Part shown: positions 1-7,475 of the stretch, in pieces
Position numbering within the stretch: the first letter of the stretch is position 1
How the letters are laid out: every line of letters begins with the position of its first letter
Assembly: GCA_945872015.1 (NCBI GenBank)
Contig: CAMBYJ010000043.1
Coordinates: 1-10,413 of the forward strand
Direction of reading: 5' to 3'
DNA from: Chitinophaga pinensis
Lineage (GTDB): Bacteria; Bacteroidota; Bacteroidia; AKYH767-A; OLB10
DNA: 10,413 nt
Made by a program: the position numbers and the translations under genes
The notes under the pieces: generated by a model
What the model was told of the DNA's origin: nothing
Databases searched by the model: none
What the model saw: the letters and a program-made list of their open reading frames with translations, nothing else

Positions 1-308
1 AAGGATATTTAAACGGTACTCTTTGCAGCACAGGATATGTTCCACCTTCACCAGTTGGTATTTCAGAAAATGTGATGAAGAATTTTACAATCTATCCAAA
101 CCCTTCTCACGATGTTTTATCAATTAATTTTGATAATGCTAACAGGTTAGAAGTACTAAACCTATTGGGACAAACAGTTTATTCGGAAAACATTGAAGGT
201 ATGACTTCAACTATTATGAATACTACGGGTTTAGTTAATGGAGTTTATTTTGTAAAGCTATTTACAAATAAAGGAAACGGTTTACATAAGTTAGTCGTTT
301 CGCATTAA
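1..308 (+). CDS. C-terminal end of a T9SS-secreted protein (type A sorting domain), 5' truncated
   Basis: The reading frame is open from position 3 at the window edge to the TAA at 306-308, so this is the last ~101 codons of a larger gene. After a short linker with PPSP and GISEN comes the signature of the type IX secretion C-terminal sorting domain (TIGR04183 type): FTIYPNPSHD, then LEVLNLLGQTVY, then the closing GLVNGVYFVKLFTNKG and a final basic KLVVSH. In this family the domain directs export across the outer membrane by the Por/T9SS machinery and is normally removed on the way to surface attachment or release. The GTG at 72 is an internal Val codon, not a start, because the frame continues upstream in sequence typical of the linker before such domains. 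The functional part of the protein lies outside the window, so its activity cannot be stated. It converges on the GH1 gene with only 8 nt between stop codons. Confidence 0.93.
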   Translation, partial: GYLNGTLCSTGYVPPSPVGISENVMKNFTIYPNPSHDVLSINFDNANRLEVLNLLGQTVYSENIEGMTSTIMNTTGLVNGVYFVKLFTNKGNGLHKLVVSH

Positions 309-316
309 TAGTTACA

Positions 317-1711
317 TTAAAAATCTTGTTCAGAAACAGACATTACTTCTTGTAGTGTCTGTTTTTGTTTTTCCATTTCTTCCAATTTGATTTGCTTAAT
401 AAAATCACTGTACCAGTAACCAGAATTTTTAATTGTGCGTTTCTGATTTTTATAATTAACATGTACAATTCCAAATCGTGGAGCAAATCCTTCTGACCAT
501 TCAAAGTTATCCAGCAACGACCATAAAAAGTAACCGTTTATTTTCATTCCTTCTTCTTTCGCTCTTAATACTTGTCCAATATAATCACGTAAATACTTAA
601 TTCGTTTTTCGTCGTTTATTTCTCCATTGCTATTTACCTCATCTTTAAAGGCAGCACCATTTTCGGTAACGTATATTTTTGATATATGACGATAGGAATT
701 AAACTTCTTTATCATTTCATAAATCGATTCGGGATACACTTCCCAATTCATTACAGTACTTTCTACATTTCTGCTTTTAGCATCTACTATTTTAGCTTTT
801 AAAACTGGCTGAATGATACTATGCTTCACTACCTCACGCGTGTAGTTTTGAATACCAATAAAATCGGGAGTTGCTTTGATAAGCTTATTGTCGCCAGGCA
901 ACATGTATTTTTCTAATCTTGATAAAAAAGGTAGTTCATGAATGGGATATCCATACCCAAATAACGGTTCAACAAAGAGTCTGTTTATTAATGCATCTAC
1001 TTTATTCACTGCGATAATATCCTTTTCGCTATTTGCATTCATTGGGGAAATATGAGAACATGAAAAGGTTGTACCAACATGCGAATCTTTTATTAGTTCT
1101 TTTAATGTTTTGATTCCTTGTGCCTGACAAATAGCAGTATGATGTAATGCTGGAAAATAATTGCTTTCTCCTTTTCTTCCTGGTGCATGAACGCCGAGAT
1201 AATAACCCGCACCAGTAAACACTACAGGTTCATTCAACACCATCCAGTTCTTTACACGATCTCCTAATTTTTTTGCAACTACTTCGGTGTAACGATTAAA
1301 CCAGCTAATAATATCACGATTTGTCCAACCACCTTTTAATTCGAGCGCATGTGGTAAATCCCAATGATAAAGCGTAATCCAAGGATTGATATCATTTTTC
1401 AAACACTCATCTACTAAACGATCATAAAAATCTAATCCCTTATGATTTATAAATCCATCACCAAACGGAATTACCCTTGGCCATGAAATAGAAAATCGAA
1501 AATTATCAATCCCTAAATGTTTTAAAAGCTGTATATCGTTTTTATAGTGATACAAAAAGTCACAGGCATGATCTCCTTTATGATTATGCTGAATTTTATT
1601 TTTTCGTTTGCAAAACTCATCCCATATGGATGCTCGTTTACCATCAGCAAATTTCCCACCTTCTATTTGATAAGCAGAGGTAGCAACACCCCATACAAAT
1701 TCATCTTTCAT
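317..1711 (-). CDS. Glycoside hydrolase family 1 beta-glucosidase-like enzyme
   Basis: This is a 464-residue GH1 retaining beta-glycosidase, close to the usual family length of about 440-480. It has the N-terminal signature FVWGVATSAYQIEGG (residues 5-19), the subsite motif LYHWDLP (114-120), the acid/base Glu161 in VLNEP, the nucleophile Glu350 in VTENG, and the aglycone-side stretch GYFLWSLLDNFEW (393-405). All catalytic elements are present. There is no signal peptide, so it should act in the cytoplasm on imported or internally made beta-glucosides, beta-galactosides or glycolipids; the exact substrate cannot be read. The ATG follows the upstream glycosyltransferase stop by 2 nt, so it is probably the last gene of a three-gene operon. 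The GH1 fold normally ends near WYSDFI (433-438). The 26 residues after that are polar and charged, may be helical, and overlap the terminator of the opposing gene. Confidence 0.93.
   Translation of the reverse strand: MKDEFVWGVATSAYQIEGGKFADGKRASIWDEFCKRKNKIQHNHKGDHACDFLYHYKNDIQLLKHLGIDNFRFSISWPRVIPFGDGFINHKGLDFYDRLVDECLKNDINPWITLYHWDLPHALELKGGWTNRDIISWFNRYTEVVAKKLGDRVKNWMVLNEPVVFTGAGYYLGVHAPGRKGESNYFPALHHTAICQAQGIKTLKELIKDSHVGTTFSCSHISPMNANSEKDIIAVNKVDALINRLFVEPLFGYGYPIHELPFLSRLEKYMLPGDNKLIKATPDFIGIQNYTREVVKHSIIQPVLKAKIVDAKSRNVESTVMNWEVYPESIYEMIKKFNSYRHISKIYVTENGAAFKDEVNSNGEINDEKRIKYLRDYIGQVLRAKEEGMKINGYFLWSLLDNFEWSEGFAPRFGIVHVNYKNQKRTIKNSGYWYSDFIKQIKLEEMEKQKQTLQEVMSVSEQDF
334..372 (+). terminator. 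Rho-independent terminator of the T9SS protein gene, inside the GH1 3' end
   Basis: Positions 334-346 pair with 352-364 to give a 13-bp stem with a 5-nt loop (ttctt, 347-351). The stem has one U-G wobble (343/355), and it runs into two T5 runs broken by a single G (362-372). The wobble shows polarity: on the minus strand the same pair becomes a C-A mismatch and no T-run directly follows the stem. The hairpin should therefore stop plus-strand transcription about 30 nt after the T9SS stop codon. It lies wholly within the last codons of the convergent GH1 gene. Confidence 0.85.
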
Positions 1712-1713
1712 GT

Positions 1714-2781
1714 TTAAGCAGTTTCTAATTGTTCCCCAGCTATTAATCTTCGCAAGAAACTGGTATCACCTTTTACGCTATTATCTAACTTTTCAAATGC
1801 ATGTTTTTTAATAATTAAGTCTAGAAGCTCTTCTGTGTTATCCTTATAATTGACTTTAATTGGTTTTGCATTTTCAATCCACTCAGAAACAAGGTCGATA
1901 TTTTTTTTCTTTAAGCTTTTGATAACAGTTACTCCCATCGATTTTAAAACAGCTGCATTACAATGTTGTTCAAATTGATTTTTCATTGGAATAACTAATA
2001 ACTTTTTCTTTAAGAATAAGGCTTCGGAAGTTGTACCAAATCCAGCATTAGTAATTACTCCTTTACAGGTAGCTAAGCTTTCTATAAAGGGTTCGCTTTT
2101 TAATGGGAAAACGGTAAAATTCCCTTTCTTATAGGCAATTTTTGCATGTTTGCTAAAAATTTGAAAAGGAACCGTAGATGCATATTTTAGTTTTTCTATA
2201 ATGTATTTGTCATCGTAAGAAGGAAGATAAACAGTAATATGATTTAATGATTTTACTTCTGCATTTCTAATTGATTGTCGGATAATAGGAGTGGATACTG
2301 TTTTATCAAAACTAATAAAATGAAATCCGTATGAATGACTAACGGGAGCGTATTTACGCAAAACTAATTTTCCAATTGGATCAGTGAATTTTGGTTGTGC
2401 TGCTTTCGGATGCAATGCTGCTGCCTGATTACTTAAGCCAATACAAGGTTTGTTCTTTAGCTTGGCGGCCCAGCAAGAGATAGGCTCAAAATCGCTAATG
2501 ATTATATCGTATTTCTCTACTGGAAGCGATTTAATTTCACTGATTAGTTTTTTAGTATCAAGATTTAAGTAAGTCTTAGTAAAATCAATTCCACCTTTTT
2601 TACCAAATGCAAATCCAAGTCCGTTAAACTTATACTTTATTTCAAATGGCAGTTCTAATTCCCATTGTGAAGAACTTACTAATACATCCACATCACCTTT
2701 CTTTTTCAGGATAGGAATTATTTCAAGCGCTCTGCTTATATGTCCATTGCCGGTACCTTGTATCGCGTATAATATTTTCAT
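1714..2781 (-). CDS. MurG/GT28-like glycosyltransferase (TIGR00661 / Glyco_trans_1_3 type)
   Basis: This is a 355-residue GT-B fold glycosyltransferase. The N-terminal Rossmann domain starts with MKILYAIQGTGNGHISRALE, the Gly-rich loop and GHxxR pattern of MurG-like and MGDG-synthase-like enzymes. The C-terminal donor-binding domain has GVITNAGFGTTSEAL (241-255) followed by KKLLVIPMKNQFEQHCNA (259-276), the usual nucleotide-sugar binding region of GT28 relatives. No transmembrane segment or signal peptide is visible, so it is cytosolic or peripheral on the membrane. The general role, transfer of a sugar from a nucleotide donor, is secure; donor and acceptor are not. It overlaps the upstream phosphoesterase by the 4 nt ATGA (2778-2781), which implies translational coupling, and the GH1 gene begins 2 nt after its stop. 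True MurG is less likely, because a MurG gene would be expected among cell-division and peptidoglycan genes, which are absent here. Confidence 0.85.
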   Translation of the reverse strand: MKILYAIQGTGNGHISRALEIIPILKKKGDVDVLVSSSQWELELPFEIKYKFNGLGFAFGKKGGIDFTKTYLNLDTKKLISEIKSLPVEKYDIIISDFEPISCWAAKLKNKPCIGLSNQAAALHPKAAQPKFTDPIGKLVLRKYAPVSHSYGFHFISFDKTVSTPIIRQSIRNAEVKSLNHITVYLPSYDDKYIIEKLKYASTVPFQIFSKHAKIAYKKGNFTVFPLKSEPFIESLATCKGVITNAGFGTTSEALFLKKKLLVIPMKNQFEQHCNAAVLKSMGVTVIKSLKKKNIDLVSEWIENAKPIKVNYKDNTEELLDLIIKKHAFEKLDNSVKGDTSFLRRLIAGEQLETA

Positions 2782-3638
2782 TCTTGGTATTCGTGGTCGT
2801 GATTAATTTCCTTGATTAAAAGTTGAAATAAATCTTTATTATTCATTTGTGATAACTCATCTTCTTCTGTGATATCATCACTTTTTACGTGTTCATGTTT
2901 ATAAATTGACCACTTGCCTTCGTGATATTCGAGTGCTGTCAGGTTCTCAATCCAATCGCCAGAGTTTAAATAAACAACACTACCATCGTTGTTAGTTATT
3001 GTTTTTATTTCTGGATGATGGATATGACCACAAACAACATAATCGTATTTTTTAGCAATGGCAATATCTGCGCAAATCTGTTCGAAGTCGTTGATAAACT
3101 TTACCGCCTTCTTCACACTGTTTTTGATTTTTTTAGAAAGTGAAATTTTTTCGCGTCCTGTTTTTTCTAAAATAAAATTGGCAAATCGGTTTAACAGAAT
3201 TAATGTATCATACCCAATAGCTCCTAACTTAGTAAGCCACTTCGCATGTTGCATGGTAACATCAAAAACATCTCCGTGAAAAATCCATGCTTTCTTGCCG
3301 TCTAGTTCAAGTATTAGTTTATTCTCAATTGAAAGGTTGCCTAACTCAAATCCAACAAATCGCCTTAGTAATTCATCGTGATTTCCTGTTATATAATGTA
3401 CAGGAACACCTTTAGAGGCAAAACCAATAATTTGCTTAACAACTTTTAAGTGTGACTTTGGAAAATAATTTTTACTGAACTGCCAAATATCAATGATATC
3501 ACCATTCAGAATAATTACTTTGGGCTTGATTGTTTTTAGGTAACTAACTAATTCTTTCGCATGACATCCATAGGTACCTAAATGGATATCGGATAAAACA
3601 AGAACATCTATTTCCCTTCTTCCTTTGAAGTCAGTCAT
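2778..3638 (-). CDS. LpxH-like calcineurin-fold metallophosphoesterase (UDP-2,3-diacylglucosamine diphosphatase family)
   Basis: This 286-residue protein carries the complete metallophosphoesterase motif set: SDIHLG (Asp17, His19), NGDIID (Asp47), GNHDE (Asn86, His87), FHGD (His121) and GHIHHPE (His205, His207). These supply a two-metal site. The order and the GHIHHPE ending resemble the LpxH-like group, which in lipid A synthesis hydrolyses UDP-2,3-diacylglucosamine to lipid X and UMP. Many Bacteroidota paralogues are annotated this way without proof, so I assign family rather than reaction. A middle insert rich in Lys (about 160-182) could contact membrane or nucleotide. The C-terminal ~35 residues (DDITEEDE onward) are acidic and lie outside the catalytic core. 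There is no signal peptide. It is the first gene of the operon with the glycosyltransferase and GH1 enzyme, preceded by a 214-nt gap, so its promoter is probably there. Confidence 0.82.
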   Translation of the reverse strand: MTDFKGRREIDVLVLSDIHLGTYGCHAKELVSYLKTIKPKVIILNGDIIDIWQFSKNYFPKSHLKVVKQIIGFASKGVPVHYITGNHDELLRRFVGFELGNLSIENKLILELDGKKAWIFHGDVFDVTMQHAKWLTKLGAIGYDTLILLNRFANFILEKTGREKISLSKKIKNSVKKAVKFINDFEQICADIAIAKKYDYVVCGHIHHPEIKTITNNDGSVVYLNSGDWIENLTALEYHEGKWSIYKHEHVKSDDITEEDELSQMNNKDLFQLLIKEINHDHEYQE

Positions 3639-3852
3639 GTTTAATAATTACATTTCTTCTGCAATTTCAATACGACTAGTAAGATGTTTTAACGGCGACA
3701 AATACGAGGTCATACTTTGTATGAAAAGCCACTCGGTTGTTTTCCTGATAAATTGAGTAAGTAGTCTTTTGAATTTCACAATACAATTTTAACCTAACAT
3801 TATTAGGATAAAGTCATCGTATCGTTAATCAATTATTAATTCACTAGTGAAA
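3639..3852. other. Intergenic region between cysQ and the phosphoesterase operon
   Basis: No credible gene lies here. Three short inverted repeats are visible: a 12-bp palindrome TTCACTAGTGAA (3840-3851) next to the cysQ stop; CCTAA-N5-TTAGG (3793-3807), which could be a weak transcription stop for cysQ but lacks a clean T-run on the minus strand; and TCATAC-TTT-GTATGA (3710-3724), about 75 nt upstream of the phosphoesterase ATG, which has the form of an operator or small hairpin. On the minus strand, CGTATTTG just downstream of the last repeat resembles the Bacteroidota -7 element TAnnTTTG but with the wrong internal spacing. The region presumably holds the end of the cys transcript and the promoter of the next operon, but neither can be placed firmly. 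Confidence 0.4.
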
Positions 3853-4668
3853 TTACTCCACTACAAACCAAGGGTTCAATAAATTCTCCTTGTTGTAAAC
3901 TAACGGTTGGTTACTATCGGTATGACGTACCGATAATCCTGCGCCTAACGCAATAGCATGTCCTGCAGCAGTATCCCATTCCATGGTAGGAGCAAAACGA
4001 GGATAAACTTCTGCAGCACCTTCGGCAACTAAACAAAGTTTTAAAGAGCTGCCTTTAGAAATCAAATTGATATCGCCATGTTTTGCTTTTAGTTCATCAA
4101 TAAAAACGGTAGTTTCTTCGCTCATATGACTACGACTTGCAACAACCGTAAACATACGATCTCCTTTTGCAATTGGTAGTTTATCGCTGGTTTTAATCAA
4201 CGACTCAATAAAATTTTCATTGCTTACTAACGCTAGCAATTCATCAATACCGCAATTTAATTTGTAAGCACCAACACCTTCAATCGAAAAATATAAATCG
4301 TTTATTACAGGTGCATAAATTACTCCGCCTACTGGAGTTTGATTTTTTATTAAGGCAATGTTAACGGTGAACTCGCCATTGCGTTTGATGAATTCTTTCG
4401 TTCCATCTAACGGATCAACTAACCAAAATAAGTCCCAATTATTTCGATCGCTATAATCAATCGATTTACCTTCTTCACTTAAAACGGGTAGTTCAGTGCT
4501 TTCTAAATATTTTACAATTTCAGAGTTAGAACGCTTGTCAGCTTCGGTAAGCGGACTTTTATCGTCTTTCATTTCAACGATAATTTCACCTTCGTAAACT
4601 TTTAATATTTCTTTTCCTGCGTGAATAGAAGCAACAATAGCGCGCTCAATAAGTGTAGTGTAGTTCAT
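3853..4668 (-). CDS. cysQ: 3'(2'),5'-bisphosphate nucleotidase CysQ (PAP phosphatase)
   Basis: This is an inositol-monophosphatase-fold enzyme that hydrolyses 3'-phosphoadenosine 5'-phosphate (PAP) to AMP, removing the inhibitory by-product of PAPS use and controlling PAPS pools. Numbered from the chosen ATG (271 aa), it shows the metal-binding LSEEG (63-67), DPLDGTKEF (85-93) and MEWDTAAGHA (229-238). These are the three FIG/IMPase motifs, and GTKEF is typical of CysQ. The start is placed at ATG 4668 (MNYTTLIERA), one nt after the cysN stop. A TTG three codons earlier (4677) would overlap cysN by 8 nt and is less likely. It is the last gene of cysC-cysD-cysN-cysQ, in keeping with a role in recycling the product of the upstream enzymes. 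No signal peptide is present; CysQ is normally cytosolic or peripheral on the inner membrane. Confidence 0.93.
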   Translation of the reverse strand: MNYTTLIERAIVASIHAGKEILKVYEGEIIVEMKDDKSPLTEADKRSNSEIVKYLESTELPVLSEEGKSIDYSDRNNWDLFWLVDPLDGTKEFIKRNGEFTVNIALIKNQTPVGGVIYAPVINDLYFSIEGVGAYKLNCGIDELLALVSNENFIESLIKTSDKLPIAKGDRMFTVVASRSHMSEETTVFIDELKAKHGDINLISKGSSLKLCLVAEGAAEVYPRFAPTMEWDTAAGHAIALGAGLSVRHTDSNQPLVYNKENLLNPWFVVE

Positions 4669-4669
4669 C

Positions 4670-5944
4670 TTAAACAATCATTCCTGCTGCTACAGTTTCA
4701 TTGGTAGCTTCATCAATTAATATAATACTTCCTGTATGACGATTCTTGCGATAAGCATCAAAATAAAGAGGTACCGTTGTTTTAACATTGATTCTTGCAA
4801 TATCATTCATTGCAATTTCCTTATCTGCTTCATTGCGATGCATCGAGTTAATATCAATTTTATAACGGATATCTTTAATCACACAACGTGCATCTTTTAC
4901 TGTATGTCGAATAGCATACTTTCCGCCAACTTGTAAATTGTTAGTATTCATCCAGCAAATCATAATATCAAATTCCTGTTCCATGGATGGTGCATTATTT
5001 TCTCGCACAATCATATCACCACGACTAATATCTACATCGCGGTCTAACGTCATCGTTACCGACATCGGTGCGTATGCTTCTGAAATTTGCTCTCCGAATA
5101 ATTCAATAGTTTTTATCTCTGCTATTTCTCCGCTTGGCAATATTTTTACTTTATCTCCTGGCTTATAAATACCACTTGAAATTCTTCCTGCATATCCTCT
5201 GAAATCGTGATACTCGGTTTGTTGCGGACGAATAACATATTGCACAGGGAAACGACAATCGATATGATTCTCATCGCTACCGATATGTAAATTCTCTAAT
5301 AAGTACATTAATGTTGTTCCTTGATACCACGACATGTTGGTTGATTTCTCAACTACGTTATCGCCTTTCAAAGCACTAATCGGTAAAAAGTGTACATCTT
5401 TTATATCAAGCTTAGTCGATAAACTTCTATACTCTACAACAACTTTATTGAATGCCTCTTCTGAATAATCAACAAGGTCCATTTTATTCACGCAAATAAT
5501 CAAATGCGGAATTTGCAATAATGAAGCGATGAATGAATGACGAATCGTTTGTTCTAAAATTCCTTTACGTGCATCTACTAATATCAACGCAGCATTTGCT
5601 GTTGATGCACCCGTAACCATATTACGTGTGTACTGAATATGTCCTGGTGTATCAGCAATAATAAATTTGCGTTTTGGTGTAGCGAAATAACGATACGCTA
5701 CATCAATCGTAATTCCTTGCTCACGTTCTGCTTTTAATCCATCAGTTAACAAACTTAAATCTACATGCTCAAAGCCACGTTGCTGACTACGTTTTTCAAT
5801 AGCCTCTAATTGATCTTCAAAAATTTGTTTTGAATCGTAAAGCAAACGACCAATCAACGTACTCTTTCCATCATCAACACTACCGGCGGTGGTGAACCGA
5901 AGTAGTTCCATGTTCATATAACCTTCACTGCTAAAATCGCTCAT
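4670..5944 (-). CDS. cysN: Sulfate adenylyltransferase subunit 1 (CysN, regulatory GTPase)
   Basis: This is the GTPase subunit of ATP sulfurylase. With CysD it couples GTP hydrolysis to adenosine 5'-phosphosulfate formation from ATP and sulfate. All EF-Tu-like G motifs are visible in the 424 residues: GSVDDGKST (21-29), EQGITID of switch I (75-81), DTPGH (98-102), NKMD (153-156) and SAL (190-192). The beta-barrel domains II and III follow, with FPVQYVIRP near 232 and a C-terminal half ending at AAGMIV. The length fits a stand-alone CysN. There is no APS-kinase domain fused at the C-terminus as in NodQ-type proteins, in agreement with the separate cysC gene here. It starts 23 nt after the cysD stop and abuts cysQ, so it belongs to the same operon. 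Confidence 0.96.
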   Translation of the reverse strand: MSDFSSEGYMNMELLRFTTAGSVDDGKSTLIGRLLYDSKQIFEDQLEAIEKRSQQRGFEHVDLSLLTDGLKAEREQGITIDVAYRYFATPKRKFIIADTPGHIQYTRNMVTGASTANAALILVDARKGILEQTIRHSFIASLLQIPHLIICVNKMDLVDYSEEAFNKVVVEYRSLSTKLDIKDVHFLPISALKGDNVVEKSTNMSWYQGTTLMYLLENLHIGSDENHIDCRFPVQYVIRPQQTEYHDFRGYAGRISSGIYKPGDKVKILPSGEIAEIKTIELFGEQISEAYAPMSVTMTLDRDVDISRGDMIVRENNAPSMEQEFDIMICWMNTNNLQVGGKYAIRHTVKDARCVIKDIRYKIDINSMHRNEADKEIAMNDIARINVKTTVPLYFDAYRKNRHTGSIILIDEATNETVAAGMIV

Positions 5945-5967
5945 AATTTTCTTTGTCTTCTGATTAA

Positions 5968-6873
5968 TTAAAAATATCCCGCTTTCTTTCTGTCTTCCAT
6001 TGCTGTTTCGCTGCGCTTGTCATCATGACGAGTACCTCGCTCTGTAACTCTTGATGCGGCAATCTCATCAATAATTTCAGATAGGGTAGAGGCAGGTGAT
6101 TCAACAGCTCCCGTGCATGTCATGTCGCCGATGGTACGGAAACGTACAACACGCGTTTCAATTAAATCGCTCTCTTTTTTCATGATGAATTCGGAGTTCG
6201 CTAATAAAACTCCATCACGAAGTATAATCTCACGCTCGTGAGAAAAATAAATTTCAGGAATGGCTATCTTCTCAAGTTGTATGTACATCCAAACATCCAT
6301 CTCTGTCCAGTTTGAAAGTGGAAACACTCTGAAATGTTCTCCCATATGTTTTTTACCATTCAACAACATCCATAATTCAGGACGTTGATTTTTAGGATCC
6401 CACTGACCAAACTCATCGCGGTGAGAAAAGAAACGTTCTTTCGCTCTTGCTTTCTCTTCATCTCTTCTGGCACCACCCATTGCTGCATCTACTTTTAATT
6501 CTTCTAATGCATCTAATAGGGTTACGGTTTGTAATACATTGCGACTAGCATTAGGTCCTTTTTCTTCACGCGCTCTGCCCTTATCAATAGAATCTTGCAC
6601 ATAGCGAACTTCTAATCGCGCTCCGATTTCTTCTACCATTTTATCTCGGAAAACTAATGTTTCCGGGAAGTTATGGCCTGTATCAACATGTAATAGTGGG
6701 AAAGGAATTCTTGCAGGGTAAAATGCTTTACGTGCAAGGTGTGTCATCACTATTGAATCTTTTCCTCCTGAAAAGAGCATTGCGGGGCGCTCAAATTGAG
6801 CAGCCGTTTCGCGGATAACGTAAATGGCTTCCGCTTCTAGCTCGCGCAAATGATTCAAATGGTATTTTATCAT
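5968..6873 (-). CDS. cysD: Sulfate adenylyltransferase subunit 2 (CysD)
   Basis: This is the catalytic subunit of heterodimeric ATP sulfurylase, which adenylates sulfate to APS in the cytosol. Its 301 residues match the family length. It carries the PP-loop SGGKDS (35-40) of the ATP pyrophosphatase/PAPS reductase superfamily, HVDTGHNFPE (62-71), and GGARRDEEKARAKER (133-147). The conserved tail RGTRHDD...MEDRKKAGYF separates CysD from the related reductase CysH, which instead ends with a Cys-containing ECG motif. The ATG is 2 nt after the cysC stop and cysN follows after 23 nt, so the genes are co-transcribed and the two subunits can be made together. The start MIKYHLNHLRELEAEAIYVIRE agrees with the usual CysD N-terminus. 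Confidence 0.97.
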   Translation of the reverse strand: MIKYHLNHLRELEAEAIYVIRETAAQFERPAMLFSGGKDSIVMTHLARKAFYPARIPFPLLHVDTGHNFPETLVFRDKMVEEIGARLEVRYVQDSIDKGRAREEKGPNASRNVLQTVTLLDALEELKVDAAMGGARRDEEKARAKERFFSHRDEFGQWDPKNQRPELWMLLNGKKHMGEHFRVFPLSNWTEMDVWMYIQLEKIAIPEIYFSHEREIILRDGVLLANSEFIMKKESDLIETRVVRFRTIGDMTCTGAVESPASTLSEIIDEIAASRVTERGTRHDDKRSETAMEDRKKAGYF

Positions 6874-6875
6874 AA

Positions 6876-7475
6876 TTAACGAATCTCTATTTTATCTTGA
6901 ATAAAACTATAAATCTCTTGTACGCACTCTTCAAGGCTTGCCTTGTCGGAATGCACATGAATCTCTGGTTGCTCTGGTTGCTCAAAGGGTGAAGAAATAC
7001 CTGTGAAGTTAGGAATCTCGCCTTTGCGTGCTTTCGCATACAACCCTTTTACATCGCGTTGCTCGCATACTTCCAACGGACAATCAACAAACACCTCTAT
7101 AAAATCGCCTTCTGAAACTAGTGATCGTACAGTTGCTCGGTCTTCTTTAAAAGGTGAGATGAATGCAGTGATGACAATCATTCCAGCATCAACAAATAAT
7201 TTAGCCACTTCTCCAATACGGCGGATGTTTTCTTTTCTTCCTTCCTCTGAAAAATCGATGTTTTTATTTAATCCATGACGGATATTATCTCCATCCAGCA
7301 AGTAGGTTTTAAATCCCTTTTCAAATAACAACTGTTCTAAATTATCAGCGATGGTACTCTTGCCTGAACCCGATAAACCCGTGAGCCAAATGATTAGTGG
7401 CTTTTGTTGAAGCAGCCGAATTCGTTCAGCTTGACTGATTTTATAATGTTGTTTAACAATGTTATTGGCAGACAT
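6876..7475 (-). CDS. cysC: Adenylyl-sulfate kinase (CysC)
   Basis: This APS kinase phosphorylates the 3'-OH of APS to give PAPS, the donor for sulfate reduction and for sulfotransferases. The 199-residue protein has the P-loop GLSGSGKST (33-41), DGDNIRHGLN (61-70), the ENIRRIGEVA helix (83-92), the FISPF loop (105-109), and the lid stretch KGLYAKARKGEIPNFTGI (143-160) followed by SPFE. All belong to a complete CysC. The N-terminal ~25 residues (IVKQHYKISQAERIRLLQQKP) are the usual leader of stand-alone bacterial enzymes. It is the first gene of the minus-strand cysCDNQ operon, so the operon promoter should lie in 7476-7763, but no clear Shine-Dalgarno or -7/-33 boxes are evident. A weak 4-bp AGAC/GTCT pairing spans the ATG and is probably chance. 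Confidence 0.97.
   Translation of the reverse strand: MSANNIVKQHYKISQAERIRLLQQKPLIIWLTGLSGSGKSTIADNLEQLLFEKGFKTYLLDGDNIRHGLNKNIDFSEEGRKENIRRIGEVAKLFVDAGMIVITAFISPFKEDRATVRSLVSEGDFIEVFVDCPLEVCEQRDVKGLYAKARKGEIPNFTGISSPFEQPEQPEIHVHSDKASLEECVQEIYSFIQDKIEIR

Noticed and set aside
3058..3279. Plus-strand open frame of 73 codons inside the phosphoesterase gene.
   Set aside because: It is an antisense shadow of a well-supported coding region with no recognisable domain. The same holds for the plus-strand frames inside cysN (4736-4936, 4938-5168) and cysC (7003-7278).
3793..3807. CCTAA-N5-TTAGG as the terminator of the cys operon.
   Set aside because: The stem is only 5 bp and AT-rich, and the minus-strand sequence after it (TTAAAATTG) is not a T-run.
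4669..4677. An upstream TTG start for cysQ at 4677.
   Set aside because: It adds only three residues, overlaps cysN by 8 nt and is a weak codon, while ATG 4668 sits one nt after the cysN stop and matches the usual CysQ N-terminus.
5968..7475. Locally higher GC in cysD (for example 32 of 60 bases at 6001-6060, against 16 of 60 at 8341-8400) as a sign of horizontal transfer.
   Set aside because: Other cysD lines counted by hand fall to 22-26 of 60, and the rich patch encodes a strongly conserved Arg/Gly/Ala-rich tail. Protein conservation explains it better than transfer.
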